A DNA stretch of 64,000 bases from Lentisphaeria bacterium (GCA_017503375.1 JAFVTF010000074.1:1-64000), one strand, 5' to 3'. Counted from the first letter of the stretch, positions 25,057 to 33,780 are shown. Notes: a model not told the origin generated them from the sequence alone. Made by a program: numbers and translations.

Positions 25057-25752
25057 TTATTTGACCAGATCAACAACATTGACCCATTCCGCTTCTGGGT
25101 CGTTGCTGATGTAAGCGATCATGTCATTGAAGTTATTCCAGTACGGATCAAAATCTGCCATTTCATAGGAGTGTCCCCAGAAATAGAAGACACCTGTCGT
25201 TTTCTTCGCCTGTTCATATTTCTGCCAGAACAGACGGTTCATGAAATGGCATGAAGATGCCAGCATAAGGGGATCTTTACAGGCTGTAACATCATCTGTA
25301 TTTTCAGTGGTACGACCATACGCGAATCCGGCTTCATTCAGGAGTTTCACTGTTTCATCGGTATAGGCTCCGTAGGGCCATGCAAAACCGCGGCATTCTT
25401 TCTGGAAGAAATCCTCCAGGAATTTGCGGCTTGTTACAGCGGATTTCAGAAAAGCCTGCGGATCTGTTGTTCTGGCATCTTCATGCAGATCACAGTGAGA
25501 GGCAACTTCAAAATCTCCGTAAACTTCCAACATGCGGTCTTTTCCGACTCTTCCGGAATGGAACGTATTGATCGGGGCAGGGGGCTGACCAGGTTCCGGT
25601 TTCATCCATTTGACAGGAACAGATTCTTCGCAGTGAAGTCCCGAGCAAAGGTTGAACGTAGCTTTTGCTTTATGTTTTCTGAGAATCTCAGCCAGACGGA
25701 TATCTGTAAAAACTCCGTCATCCCAGCACTGGGCGACTCTGACTTTTATCAT
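25057..25752 (-). CDS. Polysaccharide deacetylase-family protein
   Basis: The 231-aa protein has NodB-homology signs: 'VAQCWDDGVFTDIRLAEIL' (the WDDG equals the metal/base T-F-D-D motif), 'VASHCDLHED' (His-x3-His metal ligands) and 'GFAWPYGAYTDETVKLLNEA' (motif 3). There is no signal peptide. Probable reactions are N- or O-deacetylation of a sugar chain or an oligosaccharide. It sits between rhamnulokinase and a sugar acetylesterase, so deacylation of an imported acetylated, perhaps rhamnose-containing, glycan is a reasonable inference. AAGGGA precedes the ATG. Confidence 0.88.
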   Translation of the reverse strand: MIKVRVAQCWDDGVFTDIRLAEILRKHKAKATFNLCSGLHCEESVPVKWMKPEPGQPPAPINTFHSGRVGKDRMLEVYGDFEVASHCDLHEDARTTDPQAFLKSAVTSRKFLEDFFQKECRGFAWPYGAYTDETVKLLNEAGFAYGRTTENTDDVTACKDPLMLASSCHFMNRLFWQKYEQAKKTTGVFYFWGHSYEMADFDPYWNNFNDMIAYISNDPEAEWVNVVDLVK

Positions 25753-25783
25753 AGTATCATTCCCTTTTGGTAATTCCCGGCAC

Positions 25784-27232
25784 TCAGCAGAGTGTCAGGA
25801 ATTTTTCGTATGCTTTGTTCCATTCTTCTGTTGTATTGGGCAGGAACTGTGCGGGCTGGAAGGATTCTCTCACGAGAGCGCGGGCTTCTTCAATGGAAGC
25901 AAGTTTTCCAACAGCCACAGCCTGCAGCATGGAGTTACCGATTGCAGTAGCTTCCACAGGTCCGGCAAGAACTTCACATCCGGTCGCATCTGCTGCGAAC
26001 TGGCAGAGTGTCGGGTTCTGGGCTCCGCCGCCGAGAAGATGGATTGTCCTGGTCTTCTTTCCGGAGAGGGAATCTGCTTCCTGAATGGTTTTACGGAAGA
26101 GCAGAACGAGACTTTCCAGGAATGCTCTTGTGTAAGCTCCGGCAGATTCGGGCAGGGGCTGTCCGGTTTTCTTCAAATATTCATCAATGGCATCTTTCAT
26201 GGATGCCGGGTTGAAAAATGCGGCATCATTGGGGTTGAAGAGTGCCTGGAAGGGCTTTGCTTCTCTTGCCTGAGCCATGAGTTCATCATAGGAAATATCG
26301 CTTGCAACAGCGGCTTTGATTCCGCGGAGAATCCAGAATCCGGTCAGGTTTTTGAGAACGCGCCATGTTCCGGCAACACCGCCTTCATTTGTGAAGTTGA
26401 GAGCAGCAGATTCTTTGGAGGCAAGGGCAACTTTGGATTCGATTCCGACCAGACACCATGTTCCGGAGGAAACGTATGCCCATTCATTTCCGACTGCGGG
26501 AGAAGAGGCAACAGCGGATGCGGTATCATGAGAGCCGACCATCACGACAGGCACGCCTTCCAATCCGGGAACGCCGGAGAAGTCTGCTGTACCGACAACT
26601 GTTCCGGGGCGGGTCAGGGGCTGTACGCAGCTGCGGGGAAGTCCGACTTCTTTCAACAGTTCATCGCACCAGTCTTCTTTGGAGCAGTCGAGCATCTGGG
26701 AGGTACTTGCAATGGTGAATTCATTTGCTTTCTTTCCGGTCAGACAATAGGTGATATAATCCGGTGTAAAGAGTAATGTTCCGCACTTTGCAGCATAATC
26801 CGGGTTGACTTTGAATTCAGAATAAAGCTGAAAAAGTGTGTTGATATCCATGATCTGAGTTCCGGTGAGAAGCTGAAGCTTTTCACGACCGAACTTTGCA
26901 GTGAATTCATCGGAAAGACCATTTGTTCTGGGATCGCGGTAGCAGACAGGATCATCAATCAGCTGATCGTTTTTATCAAGCATGACATAGTCAACGCCCC
27001 AGGTATCAACAGCAATGGCATCGGGTTTGCCGAGAGCTGCTGCTTTCGCAAGTCCGGCTTTGATATCAGATACAAGCTGGCTGATGTTCCAGCGCAGAAA
27101 ACCATTCTTTTCCCGGCTTTCATTTCCAAATCTTGCGATTTCATCCAGAGTGATCTTTTTGTTGTCGTCAATAACACAACGCATGATTCTGCCGCTTCCG
27201 GCACCGATATCTACTGCGAGACACTGAAACAT
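25784..27232 (-). CDS. rhaB: Rhamnulokinase
   Basis: The 482-aa FGGY-family sugar kinase phosphorylates L-rhamnulose to rhamnulose-1-phosphate. It has an N-terminal ATPase fold 'CLAVDIGAGSGRIMRCVI', 'DAIAVDTWGVDYVMLD', 'YRDPRT' and 'LLFTPDYITYCLTGKKANEF', the RhaB-type 'GSHDTASAVASSP', 'SSGTWCLVGIE' and the C-terminal 'IHLLGGGAQNPTLCQFAADA'. AGGAGAG precedes the ATG, and TATAAT lies 47 bases upstream. No rhamnose isomerase or aldolase is in the window. Confidence 0.93.
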   Translation of the reverse strand: MFQCLAVDIGAGSGRIMRCVIDDNKKITLDEIARFGNESREKNGFLRWNISQLVSDIKAGLAKAAALGKPDAIAVDTWGVDYVMLDKNDQLIDDPVCYRDPRTNGLSDEFTAKFGREKLQLLTGTQIMDINTLFQLYSEFKVNPDYAAKCGTLLFTPDYITYCLTGKKANEFTIASTSQMLDCSKEDWCDELLKEVGLPRSCVQPLTRPGTVVGTADFSGVPGLEGVPVVMVGSHDTASAVASSPAVGNEWAYVSSGTWCLVGIESKVALASKESAALNFTNEGGVAGTWRVLKNLTGFWILRGIKAAVASDISYDELMAQAREAKPFQALFNPNDAAFFNPASMKDAIDEYLKKTGQPLPESAGAYTRAFLESLVLLFRKTIQEADSLSGKKTRTIHLLGGGAQNPTLCQFAADATGCEVLAGPVEATAIGNSMLQAVAVGKLASIEEARALVRESFQPAQFLPNTTEEWNKAYEKFLTLC

Positions 27233-27278
27233 TTTTTCTCTCCTACTGTGGTTTATGTAAAAATGTGAATTTTCTCTT

Positions 27279-27284
27279 ATTATA
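27279..27284 (-). promoter_or_regulatory. -10 element of the rhaB unit
   Basis: A perfect TATAAT on the minus strand. The -35 region (just after the rfbH stop codon) is poor, so an activator may be needed. A CCTG/CAGG mini-hairpin lies in the spacer. Confidence 0.45.
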
Positions 27285-27293
27285 GCCTGCTTT

Positions 27294-28628
27294 TCAGGAA
27301 TTTAAAGCCCCGGAAACAAAATCTCTGATATTTTTTATCATATAATCCAGTTTTTCTTTGCTCATTCCCGGATAAACTCCGATCCAGCAGGTATTGTTCA
27401 TGATAAAATCTGTTTCTGTCAATGCAGAAGCAATACGGAAATCTACGCCTTCTTTCATGCCTTCAAAGCAGGGGTGCTTCAAAATATTTCCGGCAAACAG
27501 ATTCCGTGTCTGGATTTTTTTCGATTCCAGATATTTGGTCAGATCATTCCGTGTAAACGGAGCATTTTCTAAAACATTGATAAGAAAACCGAACCAGGAA
27601 GGTTCTGCTCCGGGAATGTGTTTGAAATAACTCAAATATGGAATTCCCTGCAAACCATCCAATAAATATTGAAAATTTTCTCTCCGTTTCCGGGTGAATG
27701 AATCCAGTTTTTTCAACTGAACACAACCGATTGCCGCCTGCATATCTGTTGCTTTCAAGTTGCAGCCGAAATGACTGTAAACATATTTGTGGTCATAGCC
27801 CACGGGCAGGGAACCGAATTGTTTTGTAAACCTGTGTCCGCAAAGGTTATCCACTCCGGAAGGACACATACAGTCGCGTCCCCAATCCCGAATAGACAGT
27901 GCAATTTTTGCCAGGAGGGGATCATTTGTGTAAACTGCACCGCCTTCTCCGGTCGTCAAATGGTGCGGCGGATAAAAACTGGATGTGCCGATATCGCCGA
28001 ACGTTCCGGTCATTTTTCCCTGATAAGTGGACCCCAGTGCATCGCAGTTATCTTCGATCAGCCAGAGATTATGCTTTTTACAGAAATTTGAAGTTTTTTC
28101 AATATCAAAAGGATTGCCCAGTGTATGCGCCAGAAAAATTGCCTTGGTCTTCGGAGACAGAGCCTGTTCCAGATATGACGGATTGATATTTGCCGTATCC
28201 CGTTCCACATCAACAAAAACCGGAATTGCTCCGAATTGGATGATCGGTGCAATCGTTGTTGGAAATCCCGCAGCAACCGTAATCACTTCGTCACCGCGCC
28301 GGATTGCACGTTCTTTTAATAGAGGTGAGGTCAAAGTTAAAAAAGCCAGCAGATTTGCTGATGAACCGGAATTGACAAAATAAGCATTTCTGACATTCAG
28401 TTTTTTGGCAAGTTCCGTTTCAAACTGCCGGGAATATCTTCCATGGGTAAGCCAGAAATCCAGTGAAGAATCAATCAATGCAGTAACTTCTTCAGAATCG
28501 AAAACACGTCCCGCATAAGGGACCCGGGATTCTCCGGGAATGAACCCCTTGTTTTCCTGAGAAAGAAGTTCTCCATATTCTTTTGTCAATGCAAGAATCT
28601 GTTCCCGCAACTGCTTCAATTTATCCAT
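27294..28628 (-). CDS. rfbH: CDP-4-keto-6-deoxyglucose 3-dehydrase (E1/DdhC type)
   Basis: The 444-aa PMP-dependent [2Fe-2S] enzyme removes the 3-OH of CDP-4-keto-6-deoxyglucose on the way to 3,6-dideoxyhexoses. Two signs set it apart from ordinary DegT aminotransferases. The internal-aldimine Lys is replaced by His in 'SFYPPHHLTTGEGG' (His222/223). The cluster cysteines follow the exact C-x57-C-x1-C-x7-C spacing (Cys195, 253, 255, 263; 'DCMCPSGVDNLC'). It is last in the nifU-nifS-rfbG-rfbH operon and overlaps rfbG by 13 bases. The reductase partner (E3/DdhD) and the cytidylyltransferase are not in the window. Confidence 0.95.
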   Translation of the reverse strand: MDKLKQLREQILALTKEYGELLSQENKGFIPGESRVPYAGRVFDSEEVTALIDSSLDFWLTHGRYSRQFETELAKKLNVRNAYFVNSGSSANLLAFLTLTSPLLKERAIRRGDEVITVAAGFPTTIAPIIQFGAIPVFVDVERDTANINPSYLEQALSPKTKAIFLAHTLGNPFDIEKTSNFCKKHNLWLIEDNCDALGSTYQGKMTGTFGDIGTSSFYPPHHLTTGEGGAVYTNDPLLAKIALSIRDWGRDCMCPSGVDNLCGHRFTKQFGSLPVGYDHKYVYSHFGCNLKATDMQAAIGCVQLKKLDSFTRKRRENFQYLLDGLQGIPYLSYFKHIPGAEPSWFGFLINVLENAPFTRNDLTKYLESKKIQTRNLFAGNILKHPCFEGMKEGVDFRIASALTETDFIMNNTCWIGVYPGMSKEKLDYMIKNIRDFVSGALNS

Positions 28629-29686
28629 GATAAGCCCTTTTTCTCTGCATCCAGAATGTAATCTTCCAGATCTTTCTCAGTTAAAAGCTGATATGCTGTA
28701 TAAAATTCCCTGTACCAGACGGCTGTCTTCCTGAATGCTGTTTCCGCATTCCAAACAGGTTCCCAGAAAAGTTCATTATGGGCTTTTGCACAATTCAACT
28801 GGAGAATTTTTGCTTCATGGGGAGCATTTGTCTCAGGAATATAGGAATATTGAACAGCATTCCAGCCTTTCTGGAGTAATTTCAACGCATGTTCAGTTGT
28901 GATAAAACTGTCTTCAGCCGGACCGAAATTCCATGCAGACGCATAGTTGTTTTCTCCTTCAAACAGCTTTTGTCCAAGCAGAAGATATCCGGAAAGAGGT
29001 TCCAGAACATGCTGCCACGGCCGGACGGAAGCAGGATTCCGCAGCTGCATTTCTTCTCCCTCGGCAGCAGCTCTCATAGCATCCGGAATCAAACGGTCCG
29101 CTGCCCAGTCTCCGCCGCCGATTACATTGCCGGAACGGGCAGTCGCCATCAATATTCCGGCTTCTTCCAGAAACGATTTCCGGTACGATGCCGCAACCAG
29201 TTCTGTGCAGCCTTTGGAGGCACTGTAAGGATCATGGCCGCCCATGGGATCATTTTCGGTATAACCGGACATCTGTTCCCGGTTCTCATAACACTTATCA
29301 CTGGAAACAACAATAATCGCCTTGACGGAATCTGTCTTCCGGCAGACTTCCAGAATATTGGCGGTTCCCATGACATTGATTTCAAAGGTGTCCAGAGGAT
29401 TTTTGTAAGATTTTCTGACAATCGGCTGTGCGGCAAGGTGGAAAACGATTTCCGGACGGTATGCTGAAAATACGGTGTCCAGCACTTCCCTGTTCCGGAT
29501 ATCCTCCTCCACAGAACGCACAGCAGGTTTCAGAAGCTGATAATGATTCGGTTCACTTTCCGGGGGCAGGGCGATTCCGCATACATGCGCGCCCAATTGT
29601 TTCAGCCAGAAGGAAAGCCAGGAACCTTTAAATCCGGTATGTCCGGTGATCAGAACCCTGCGTCCATTGTAAATATCCCCGAACAT
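28616..29686 (-). CDS. rfbG: CDP-glucose 4,6-dehydratase
   Basis: The 356-aa extended SDR enzyme converts CDP-glucose to CDP-4-keto-6-deoxyglucose, the substrate of the next gene. The NAD fold is 'RRVLITGHTGFKGSWLSFWL'. Other motifs are 'IVFHLAAQPIVRKSY', 'VVSSDKCYENRE', the catalytic 'DPYSASKGCTEL' (Y-x3-K) and 'RPWQHVLEPLSGYLLLG', typical of RfbG. ATG 29686 is chosen over an upstream TTG that lies inside nifS; AAGGA stands 11 bases before it. Confidence 0.94.
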   Translation of the reverse strand: MFGDIYNGRRVLITGHTGFKGSWLSFWLKQLGAHVCGIALPPESEPNHYQLLKPAVRSVEEDIRNREVLDTVFSAYRPEIVFHLAAQPIVRKSYKNPLDTFEINVMGTANILEVCRKTDSVKAIIVVSSDKCYENREQMSGYTENDPMGGHDPYSASKGCTELVAASYRKSFLEEAGILMATARSGNVIGGGDWAADRLIPDAMRAAAEGEEMQLRNPASVRPWQHVLEPLSGYLLLGQKLFEGENNYASAWNFGPAEDSFITTEHALKLLQKGWNAVQYSYIPETNAPHEAKILQLNCAKAHNELFWEPVWNAETAFRKTAVWYREFYTAYQLLTEKDLEDYILDAEKKGLSWIN

Positions 29687-29694
29687 AACAGGTT

Positions 29695-30864
29695 TTATCC
29701 TTTCCAATAGGGTGAAATCTGACGGAGCCGTTCAATCACGGGCGGCAGTTTTTCCAGCACAAAATCAACATCTTTTTCTGTATTGTAACGGGAGAAACTG
29801 AACCGGATCGCTCCATGTGCAGCTGTGTAGGGAACACCCATTGCACGGAGAACATGTGACGGTTCCAGACTTCCGGTTGTACATGCACTTCCACTGGATG
29901 CACAGATTCCGAACCTATCAAGAAGCATCAGAATGGATTCCCCTTCGATGAACTCAAAAGAGATGTTGCTTGTATTGGGCAATCTGTGTTCAATATCACC
30001 GTTCAATCGGGTTGCTTTGATCTTCAGAAGATTTTCTTCCAGACGGTCACGCATTGCTTTGACTCTGGTGTTTTCTTCTGCAATACCCGCATACGCAAGC
30101 TCAGCGGCTTTTCCAAGACCGACAATAGAAGCAACGTTTTCTGTTCCGGCACGGCGGCCGCGTTCCTGGTGTCCGCCAACAATAAACGGACGGAACCGGA
30201 CTCCGCGTTTCACATAAAGAGCACCGACTCCTTTGGGTGCATGAAGTTTATGTCCGGAAAGACTCAGCATGTCAATATTCATTTTGGAAAGCTCCATGGG
30301 GACTTTTCCAACGGCTTGAACAGCATCTGTATGGAACAATGCACCCTGTTTATGGGCAAGTTCCGCAAGTTTTTCCACCGGCTGAATATTTCCGGTTTCA
30401 TTGTTAGCCCACATCACGGAAACAACAGCAGTGTCTGTATCAATCACCTGTTCTGCAAATTCCATATCCAAACGGCCTTTTGCATCAACGGGAATCCGGA
30501 CGATTTCATAACCTTTCCGTTCCAGTTCCTGCGCAAGATTCAGAATCGCAGCATGTTCGATTGTGGAACAGACAATTTTATTTTTCTTCCGGCAGATTCC
30601 AAGCGCACTCAGAATTGCGGCGCTGTCGCTTTCCGTTCCGCAGCTGGTGAAAATGATTTCGCTGGAGGCGGCTCCCAGAAGTTTTGCAACACTTTCCCGG
30701 GCAGCTTCAATGTGAGAAGCAACCTGTCCGCCGAAGGTATGAATACTTGACGGATTCCCATAAAACTTTGTCAAAAACGGAGTCATTGCCTCAAAGACTT
30801 CAGGGGCAATTGCCGTCGTTGCATTATTGTCAAGATAAATGATCTGTTCAGGTGCAGCTGTCAT
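29695..30864 (-). CDS. nifS: Cysteine desulfurase
   Basis: The 389-aa class-V PLP enzyme supplies sulfur from cysteine for Fe-S clusters. Motifs are 'YLDNNATTAIAPEV', 'EHAAILNLAQ', 'ALFHTDAVQAVGKVP', 'MLSLSGHKLHAPKGVGALYV' with the PLP Lys in SGHK, and 'ICASSGSACTTGSLEPSHVL' with the catalytic Cys loop. The group-I type fits NifS/IscS. It overlaps nifU by four bases, so it serves that scaffold. rfbG follows nine bases on. Confidence 0.95.
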   Translation of the reverse strand: MTAAPEQIIYLDNNATTAIAPEVFEAMTPFLTKFYGNPSSIHTFGGQVASHIEAARESVAKLLGAASSEIIFTSCGTESDSAAILSALGICRKKNKIVCSTIEHAAILNLAQELERKGYEIVRIPVDAKGRLDMEFAEQVIDTDTAVVSVMWANNETGNIQPVEKLAELAHKQGALFHTDAVQAVGKVPMELSKMNIDMLSLSGHKLHAPKGVGALYVKRGVRFRPFIVGGHQERGRRAGTENVASIVGLGKAAELAYAGIAEENTRVKAMRDRLEENLLKIKATRLNGDIEHRLPNTSNISFEFIEGESILMLLDRFGICASSGSACTTGSLEPSHVLRAMGVPYTAAHGAIRFSFSRYNTEKDVDFVLEKLPPVIERLRQISPYWKG

Positions 30865-31739
30865 TTCTTTGCATCCTCCACAACAATTTTCGGGGAGACA
30901 AATTCATTCAGTTTCCCCTGGACCAGATTTTTCAGAGTGACCTGAGAAGCAGGACACATCTGGCAATGACCTTTCATGCGGATATAAGCTGTATTTCCCT
31001 GAATATCCACAAGTTCACAGTCTCCGCCGTCGCGTTCCAGAACTGGGCGGACTTCACGGTCGATCACAGATTGAACTTTGATAACTTTCTGAACGACGGA
31101 AAGTGTTTCAAAATCATCAATTTCCTGTGCTTCAGCCGGAGCGGCTTCCACTTTTTCCTTCCAGAGAGAATCCAGAATTGTCTGAATCTGATCAAGACAG
31201 GTTCCGCAAGCTCCGCCGGCTTTTGTGTATTGCGTGATCTGTTCCGCTGTATGAAGGTCATTTTCTTTTGCCACTTTGCGGATTTTTACATCGGTGATAC
31301 CGAAACAGCGGCAGACGATGCGTCCTTCATGGTCATCATCTTCAGCGATTTCTTCCACAGCTTCGCCATGGCGTTTCTTATAATCAGCGATTGCCGCCTG
31401 AAGAGCTTCCATTCCCATAACGGAACAATGCATTTTTTCTTCGGGCAGGGTGCCGAGATGAGCGACGATATCTTTGTTTGTGACTTTAGCAGCTTCTTCC
31501 AATGTCATACCGATAACCAGTTCGGTCAGAACAGAGCTGGAAGCAATAGCACTGGCACAGCCGAATGTTTTGAATTTGCACTCGCAGATTTTTCCTTCAT
31601 CATCCAGTTTTATGGTGATTTTCAATGCGTCTCCGCAAGTGATATTTCCGACTTCTGCAACAGCATCCGGTTCCTGAACTTCACCCACATTCCGGGGGTT
31701 CAGAAAGTGATCCATAACTTTCTTTGTGTAATCCCACAT
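30861..31739 (-). CDS. nifU: Fe-S cluster scaffold NifU, three-domain form
   Basis: The 292-aa protein has an IscU-like N-domain (~1-125) with 'GNITCGDALKITIKL', 'FKTFGCASAIASSSVLTEL' and 'EEKMHCSVMG' (three cluster cysteines). A BFD-type [2Fe-2S] domain (~140-195) has 'IVCRCFGITD' and 'GGACGTCLDQI'. A NifU C-terminal domain (~220-290) has 'DGGDCELVDI' and 'GHCQMCPASQ'. All three are intact. AAGGAG precedes the ATG. In non-diazotrophs it acts as a general Fe-S scaffold. It heads the operon that ends with the [2Fe-2S] enzyme RfbH. Confidence 0.95.
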   Translation of the reverse strand: MWDYTKKVMDHFLNPRNVGEVQEPDAVAEVGNITCGDALKITIKLDDEGKICECKFKTFGCASAIASSSVLTELVIGMTLEEAAKVTNKDIVAHLGTLPEEKMHCSVMGMEALQAAIADYKKRHGEAVEEIAEDDDHEGRIVCRCFGITDVKIRKVAKENDLHTAEQITQYTKAGGACGTCLDQIQTILDSLWKEKVEAAPAEAQEIDDFETLSVVQKVIKVQSVIDREVRPVLERDGGDCELVDIQGNTAYIRMKGHCQMCPASQVTLKNLVQGKLNEFVSPKIVVEDAKK

Positions 31740-31766
31740 GATATATTCTCCTTATCATTTCCGGTT

Positions 31767-31794
31767 AATATATCACAAAACACGGATTAAACAA
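31767..31794 (-). promoter_or_regulatory. Promoter of the nifU-nifS-rfbG-rfbH operon
   Basis: On the minus strand TTGTTT (31794-31789), 16 bases, TATATT (31772-31767). I see no IscR-like site. Confidence 0.55.
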
Positions 31795-31897
31795 ATAAAG
31801 TTCAGCGAAAAAATGAAGATAAACGCAAGTTTTTTTGAAGATATCTGTTTTTTCGGCTGTATTTTACCTGTATTGCCGGAACTGAGCTGTTTCCGGT

Positions 31898-32035
31898 TCA
31901 GAAAATTTCAATTTCATCAACATCGGAATCGGAAGAAATATCATTGATTTTATTTTCAATTTCATTAACCGTCTGACCGGAAACTGTTCTGAGATTCTCA
32001 ATCAATGCGATCATCTGACTGATAAATTCCTGCAT
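31898..32035 (-). CDS. Mini-protein, 45 aa, acidic C-terminus
   Basis: ATG 32035 has a perfect-looking AAGGAG seven bases upstream. The product begins MQEFISQMIALIENLR, an amphipathic helix, and ends in an acidic tail (SSDSDVDEIEIF). It is divergent from a second mini-gene at 32116, with 80 bases and a palindrome between their starts. I do not recognise it. The strong ribosome site is the main evidence. Confidence 0.5.
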   Translation of the reverse strand: MQEFISQMIALIENLRTVSGQTVNEIENKINDISSDSDVDEIEIF

Positions 32036-32066
32036 AAATGCTCCTTGTTTTTTGCCGGATTGGAAC

Positions 32067-32081
32067 GTCAACCGGGTTGAC
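32067..32081. promoter_or_regulatory. Palindrome between divergent mini-genes
   Basis: GTCAAC-CGG-GTTGAC is a perfect 6-bp inverted repeat with a 3-base centre, roughly midway between the two starts. It is a candidate operator shared by both. No clear -10 is seen on either side. Confidence 0.4.
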
Positions 32082-32115
32082 AATGAAAGTCCGGGCCAGG
32101 AAAGGAGAATCTTTT

Positions 32116-32259
32116 ATGGAAGAGATTATTAAAGAAGCGGAATTTCTGTTGGAACAGGAAAAAGCAGATGTTGCGGAGCTGGAAAAACTTTTGGAAAAAC
32201 TGCGGAAAATCAAAGAAAAAAATCATCCAGATAAGTTTGCGGGTCTGAATGTTTCCTGA
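32116..32259 (+). CDS. Mini-protein, 47 aa, coiled-coil
   Basis: AAAGGAG lies eight bases before ATG 32116. The sequence is a highly charged helix with a heptad-like Leu pattern ('EAEFLLEQEKADVAELEKLL'), then 'HPDKFAGLNVS'. Its last 50 bases overlap the 3' end of the sigma factor gene on the other strand. It could be a small regulator or adaptor pairing with the divergent mini-protein; no homologue is recognised. Confidence 0.5.
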   Translation: MEEIIKEAEFLLEQEKADVAELEKLLEKLRKIKEKNHPDKFAGLNVS

Positions 32260-33586
32260 GTTTATCCAACGTTTTCAACTCAATCTGTCTGACGCGTTCC
32301 CTGGTGATGTGGAACGCATCACTTACTTCTGTCAAAGATTTCGGCTGCCCGCCGTCGAGGCCGTATCTCATGGAAATGACCTGTCTCTGCCGTTCAGAAA
32401 GCTGGGCTAACGCTTCATCCAGTCTTTGGCGCAAGGCTTTTTTGGCATAAACCTTCATTGGATCTTCTGTTTGCTGATCCATCAGATAATCTTCAAATCT
32501 TGCACTGTCCTGTTCATCACTTACAGGTGCTTGAAGAGAGATGCATTGCAGTGACATTTTCCGGATTGCCCGAACCTTTTCAACAGACAATCCCAATATC
32601 TGAGAGACATCCGCATCATCCGGATCGCGTCCGTTCACCTGAATAAAATTCTGTTCAGCACTGTGCATTTTCCGGATGGTTGTGATCATGTGAAGCGGCA
32701 GGCGTATCGTTCTTGACTGTCCGGAAAGAGCCCGGGCAACCCCCTGTTTTATCCACCATGAAGCATAGGTGCAGAACCGGTGTCCGAGTTTATAATTAAA
32801 CTTATCAAGGGCTTTCATCAGCCCCAGATTTCCCTCCTGGATCAAATCTCCGAAAGGCAAACCTTTATTCTGATAATGTTTTGCAATATTGATAACCAGC
32901 CGGAGATTTGTTTCCAGCATTTTGACTTTCCACCGTTCAAATTCATCTCTTGTTTCTGAAGCAACCTGAACATCCCGGATGAAATCATTTACGGAACAGA
33001 GTGTTTTTTCTTCGATATCCTGAGCTGAAAGAGTGCCTTCCCGGTAAAGCTGAAGGTAACGCAAAGCCACATCATGCCATTCAAGAAGCTGAACAGGAAG
33101 AGCCGGATGTTTCAAGAGAATATTGATTCCTTCCTGCCGGAACTGTTCCATCTTTTTTGCAGATCTTTTCCCGGAATATTGAAGAACCATTTTTTCATGT
33201 ATCAGAGAAATTTCTCCCAGCCACCGGTTTCTTTCTTCGGCATCAAGAGAGAAATTCCGTTTCAGATTGGTCGGATCGACTGGAAAAATATCACTGAGTT
33301 CATCCAGATCAGGATCTGAAAGAATTCTGATATGTTCTTTAAAAATAAACCCGAAACGGTACATTGCATTCCGGGTCTTCTGTAAACATTTATCTATTTT
33401 CAACCAGGCGTCTGCTTCCTGAGCAGCGGTCATCTGGGGAACTTCCCCCATTTCCCGGAAATAGCTTTTCAAAACATCCTGATTGTCTTTGCCGGACCGT
33501 TTTACGGAACCTGTGTCAAATTCATTCTCCGCAGGGAATGAATCATCTGATTTGCCGTTATAAGTCTTTTCTTTTGCCGGACCCAT
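32210..33586 (-). CDS. RpoD-like sigma-70 factor (primary or group 2)
   Basis: The 458-aa sigma factor starts at ATG 33586 with AGG six bases upstream; an in-frame TTG at 33622 lacks a site and lies in the inverted repeat. Region 1.2 is 'LKSYFREMGEVPQMTAAQEA'. Region 2 is 'LRLVINIAKHYQNKGLPFGD', 'IQEGNLGLMKALDKF', 'HRFCTYASWWIKQGVARAL'. Region 3 begins 'LSVEKVRAIRKM'. Region 4 is 'LSERQRQVISMRYGLDGG' and 'FHITRERVRQIELKTLDKL'. Regions 2.3/2.4 differ from the canonical 'FSTYATWWIRQAITRAI', so it may be a group 2 factor rather than the housekeeping one. Its 5' region holds the 33616-33780 inverted repeat and the RNA at 33808-33914. Confidence 0.92.
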   Translation of the reverse strand: MGPAKEKTYNGKSDDSFPAENEFDTGSVKRSGKDNQDVLKSYFREMGEVPQMTAAQEADAWLKIDKCLQKTRNAMYRFGFIFKEHIRILSDPDLDELSDIFPVDPTNLKRNFSLDAEERNRWLGEISLIHEKMVLQYSGKRSAKKMEQFRQEGINILLKHPALPVQLLEWHDVALRYLQLYREGTLSAQDIEEKTLCSVNDFIRDVQVASETRDEFERWKVKMLETNLRLVINIAKHYQNKGLPFGDLIQEGNLGLMKALDKFNYKLGHRFCTYASWWIKQGVARALSGQSRTIRLPLHMITTIRKMHSAEQNFIQVNGRDPDDADVSQILGLSVEKVRAIRKMSLQCISLQAPVSDEQDSARFEDYLMDQQTEDPMKVYAKKALRQRLDEALAQLSERQRQVISMRYGLDGGQPKSLTEVSDAFHITRERVRQIELKTLDKLRKHSDPQTYLDDFFL

Positions 33587-33615
33587 AAGATACCTGTTTG
33601 ATTGAGGGGTTATCC

Positions 33616-33780
33616 GAGGCAATTTTGAAAGCCTTCAAAAATGTCTGAAAATTCTTGCAGAGATTTGAAAATGGAGCGTTTTCGGTGGTTACTCATTGAG
33701 CAGCCGCCCTCAAACTACCATTTCCATCTCATCAGCAATCTCTTTGCAGCCAAATTTTGCCGGACTTTTGAAATTGCCTC
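33616..33780. repeat. Long imperfect inverted repeat in the sigma factor leader
   Basis: GAGGCAATTT (33616-33625) is matched by AAATTGCCTC (33771-33780). Inside, the two halves remain similar when one is reversed (for example GCAGAGATT on the left against AATCTCTTTGC on the right, and AAAATGG against CCATTTCC), so the whole 165 bases can fold as one elongated stem with bulges. It abuts the start of the sigma gene. It could be a MITE-like remnant or a structured leader/6S-like RNA. Confidence 0.45.

Noticed and set aside
27294-28628. RfbH as an ordinary DegT sugar aminotransferase
   Set aside because: The PLP Lys is replaced by His and the four cluster cysteines are present at exact spacing.
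30852-31790. Long open frame antisense to nifU
   Set aside because: It mirrors nifU, which has all cluster cysteines; no ribosome site or motif on the other strand.
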